Part shown: one piece after another, positions 21,144-22,522 of the stretch
Numbering within the stretch: the stretch's first letter is position 1
Layout of the letters: the number at the start of each line of letters is the position of its first letter
Source: DASVBE01 sp036375995
GTDB taxonomy: Bacteria; Actinomycetota; Actinomycetes; Streptosporangiales; Streptosporangiaceae
Assembly (NCBI GenBank): GCA_036375995.1
Contig: DASVBE010000085.1
Coordinates: 1 to 22,522 of the forward strand
Direction: 5' to 3'
Length of the DNA: 22,522 bases
Position numbers and translations under genes: made by a program
The notes under the pieces: generated by a model
The model's database searches: none
The model's input: only the letters and a program-made list of their open reading frames with translations
What the model was told of the DNA's origin: nothing

Positions 21144-22522
21144 CTAGGAGCCCGCTGAATAATCGGGTGCCGCGATAGCGGGTTTGCCGGCAGTGTGTTC
21201 GATGTCCTGGGATGATGGGATTCATGCAGGGCAGAGAGCGGGCGGATCGGCAGTTGCTGGATGCGCAGGCGCTGGTTGGGCATCTGGTGCCTGAGGGGAG
21301 CATGTTCGCGTTCCTGGCCGCGCACCGGGGTGAGCTGTTCGGTGATGATGATTTCGCGGACCTGTTCCCCTCGGGGCGGGGCCGGCCGTCGGTGCCGGCG
21401 AGTGTGATCGCGTCGGTGATGGTGCTGCAGGTCCTGCATGATTACTCCGACGCCGAGGCGGCCGAGGCGGCCCGGTGTGACCTGCGGTGGAAGGCGGCGT
21501 GCGGGTTCCCGCTGGATCATGGCGGGTTTGATCCCTCCACCTTGGTGTACTGGCGGCGGCGGCTGGCGCGCTCGGATCGCCCGCGCCGGATCAGCGAGGC
21601 GGTCGCGAAGGTGATCGCGCAGACTGGGGTGCTGGCGGGCCGGCGGCGGCGGGCGGTGGACTCGACGATCCTGGCGGATGCGGTGGCGACCCAGGACACG
21701 ATCACCCAGCTGGTCGCCGCGATCCGCCGGGTGGCCCGGGTGGTGCCGGGGGCGGCGGGACAGATCGCGAAGCTGTGCACCGGGCACGATTACAGCCGTC
21801 CTGGCAAGCCGCGGATCGACTGGGATGACCCGCAGGCGAAGGACGCGCTGGTCTCGGCGCTGGTGAACGACGCAAACGCGCTGGTTGCCGTGCTGGAAGG
21901 CGGTGACCTCGATGAGCGGGGCAGCTCTGCGGTGGCGTTGCTGGCGCTGGTCGCCGGGCAGGACGTCGAGCCCGCCGAAGGCAGCGACGGCACGGACGGG
22001 CGGTGGCGGATCGCCCGCAAGGTCACCGAAGACCGTGTGATCTCCACGGTGGACCCGCAGGCGCGGCATACCCGCAAGTCGCCTGAGAACCGCCGGGACG
22101 GATACCGCGCCCACGTCGTGGCGTGCCCGGAGACCGGGATCATCACCGGCGAGGAACTAACCATGGCCGCGGGGGAGGAAAACAGCGACGCTGCGGTGGC
22201 TGCGGCGTTGCTGGCAGCCGGGGACGAGCCTGCCGGGGTCTACGGCGACTCGGCTTATGGCACCGGTGACCTGCGCGCCGCGCTGCAGGACGCCGGTCAC
22301 ACGGCGGTCATCAAGCCCAGGCATCTCAAGCCCGCCGTCGAGGGCGGGTTCACCCTGGATGACTTCACCGCCGATGAGGACGCCGGGACCGTGACCTGCC
22401 CGGCCGGCCTCACCCGGCGCATCACCGCCCGCCGTAACGTGACCTTCGGAGCGGCCTGCCGCGGCTGCCCGCTGCGCGCCCGGTGCACCGCGAGCAAGAC
22501 CGGCCGGGCCCTGATCCTGCAC
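21144..22522 (+). mobile_element. IS1182-like insertion sequence, left part
   Basis: The transposase below plus about 80 bp of leader. The exact left end is not fixed; it probably lies near CTAGGAGCCCGCTG at 21144. A short inverted repeat, CCCGCT (21151-21156) and AGCGGG (21177-21182), sits near that end. The right end and any target duplication lie outside the window. Confidence 0.7.
21224..22522 (+). CDS. IS1182 family transposase, partial (3' end off the window)
   Basis: The first 433 residues of an IS1182-type DDE transposase. Recognised by VPEGSMFAFLAAHRGELF, FPSGRGRPSVPASVIASVMVLQ, LRWKAACGFPLD, the first catalytic-type aspartate in RRAVDSTILADAVATQDT (D146), DPQARHTRKSPENRRDGYRAH, VYGDSAYGTGDLR with the second aspartate, and the cysteine-rich ACRGCPLRARCTAS near the window end. 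The frame is intact as far as can be seen, so the element may be active. I chose ATG 21224 because family members begin MQG...; in-frame ATGs at 21212 and 21215 are possible. Codon use is somewhat less GC-biased at third positions than in its neighbours (GAT, GCG, CTG-TTG mixtures), which fits a mobile gene. Confidence 0.9.
   Translation, partial: MQGRERADRQLLDAQALVGHLVPEGSMFAFLAAHRGELFGDDDFADLFPSGRGRPSVPASVIASVMVLQVLHDYSDAEAAEAARCDLRWKAACGFPLDHGGFDPSTLVYWRRRLARSDRPRRISEAVAKVIAQTGVLAGRRRRAVDSTILADAVATQDTITQLVAAIRRVARVVPGAAGQIAKLCTGHDYSRPGKPRIDWDDPQAKDALVSALVNDANALVAVLEGGDLDERGSSAVALLALVAGQDVEPAEGSDGTDGRWRIARKVTEDRVISTVDPQARHTRKSPENRRDGYRAHVVACPETGIITGEELTMAAGEENSDAAVAAALLAAGDEPAGVYGDSAYGTGDLRAALQDAGHTAVIKPRHLKPAVEGGFTLDDFTADEDAGTVTCPAGLTRRITARRNVTFGAACRGCPLRARCTASKTGRALILH

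Noticed and set aside
22174..22186. AGGAAAACAGCG, a 12-base match to the core of the dispersed repeat
   Set aside because: It lies inside conserved transposase coding sequence and the match does not extend, so it is chance.
1..22522. CRISPR arrays, tRNA and rRNA genes
   Set aside because: No regularly spaced repeat-spacer pattern and no tRNA T-loop or rRNA-like sequence was seen in the intergenic regions on either strand.

Overview
The window comes from a very high-GC actinobacterium, probably a filamentous, Frankia- or Streptosporangiales-like lineage. The evidence is a four-gene conservon (cvnA-B-C-D signalling cassette), a DUF3040 protein, an Rv2578c-type radical SAM protein, a mycothiol-dependent maleylpyruvate isomerase-type enzyme, frequent GTG starts, and a classical (non-futalosine) menaquinone gene set. 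I cannot name the genus from sequence alone.

Layout. 1-1250 (minus): 5' part of an ABC exporter gene cut by the window edge. 1462-3500 (plus): a mycothiol-dependent enzyme and a cysteine-desulfurase-like PLP enzyme. 3644-6086 (minus): AraC-family regulator, AzlC, AzlD and a GNAT acetyltransferase. 6181-10239 (minus): the conservon, a receptor-like kinase, roadblock protein, DUF742 protein and small GTPase, with short gaps or overlaps. 10240-11427 is almost 1.2 kb with no credible gene. 11428-12813 (minus): an RpoD/SigA-like sigma factor with a hairpin terminator and a possible ECF-type promoter. 13029-19139: menaquinone cluster, menE (minus), menC-menD (plus, overlapping), menF (minus); together these take chorismate to isochorismate, SEPHCHC and OSB, then OSB-CoA. 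MenH, MenB, MenA and MenG are not here. 19416-20522 (minus): radical SAM protein with what looks like an SOS-controlled promoter. 20730-21095 (plus): DUF3040 membrane protein. 21144-end: an IS1182-like element cut by the window edge.

The most unusual signal is a dispersed non-coding repeat of about 120-150 bp. It has three long copies in the first 3.7 kb and short terminal fragments at 4.1 kb and 21.1 kb. Copies and fragments abut gene 3' ends, where a CTAG at their edge supplies TAG stop codons. One copy lies in frame inside the ABC exporter, between its membrane and ATPase domains, so it would be translated as an extra linker of about 48 residues. Other non-coding structure includes three related hairpins with paired base changes upstream of menC, a 21-bp direct repeat upstream of the AraC gene, a nested inverted repeat after the radical SAM gene, and a 25-codon remnant of a peptide-transporter permease between menD and menF. 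Most of the very long open frames on the opposite strand of real genes are composition artefacts and are left out.
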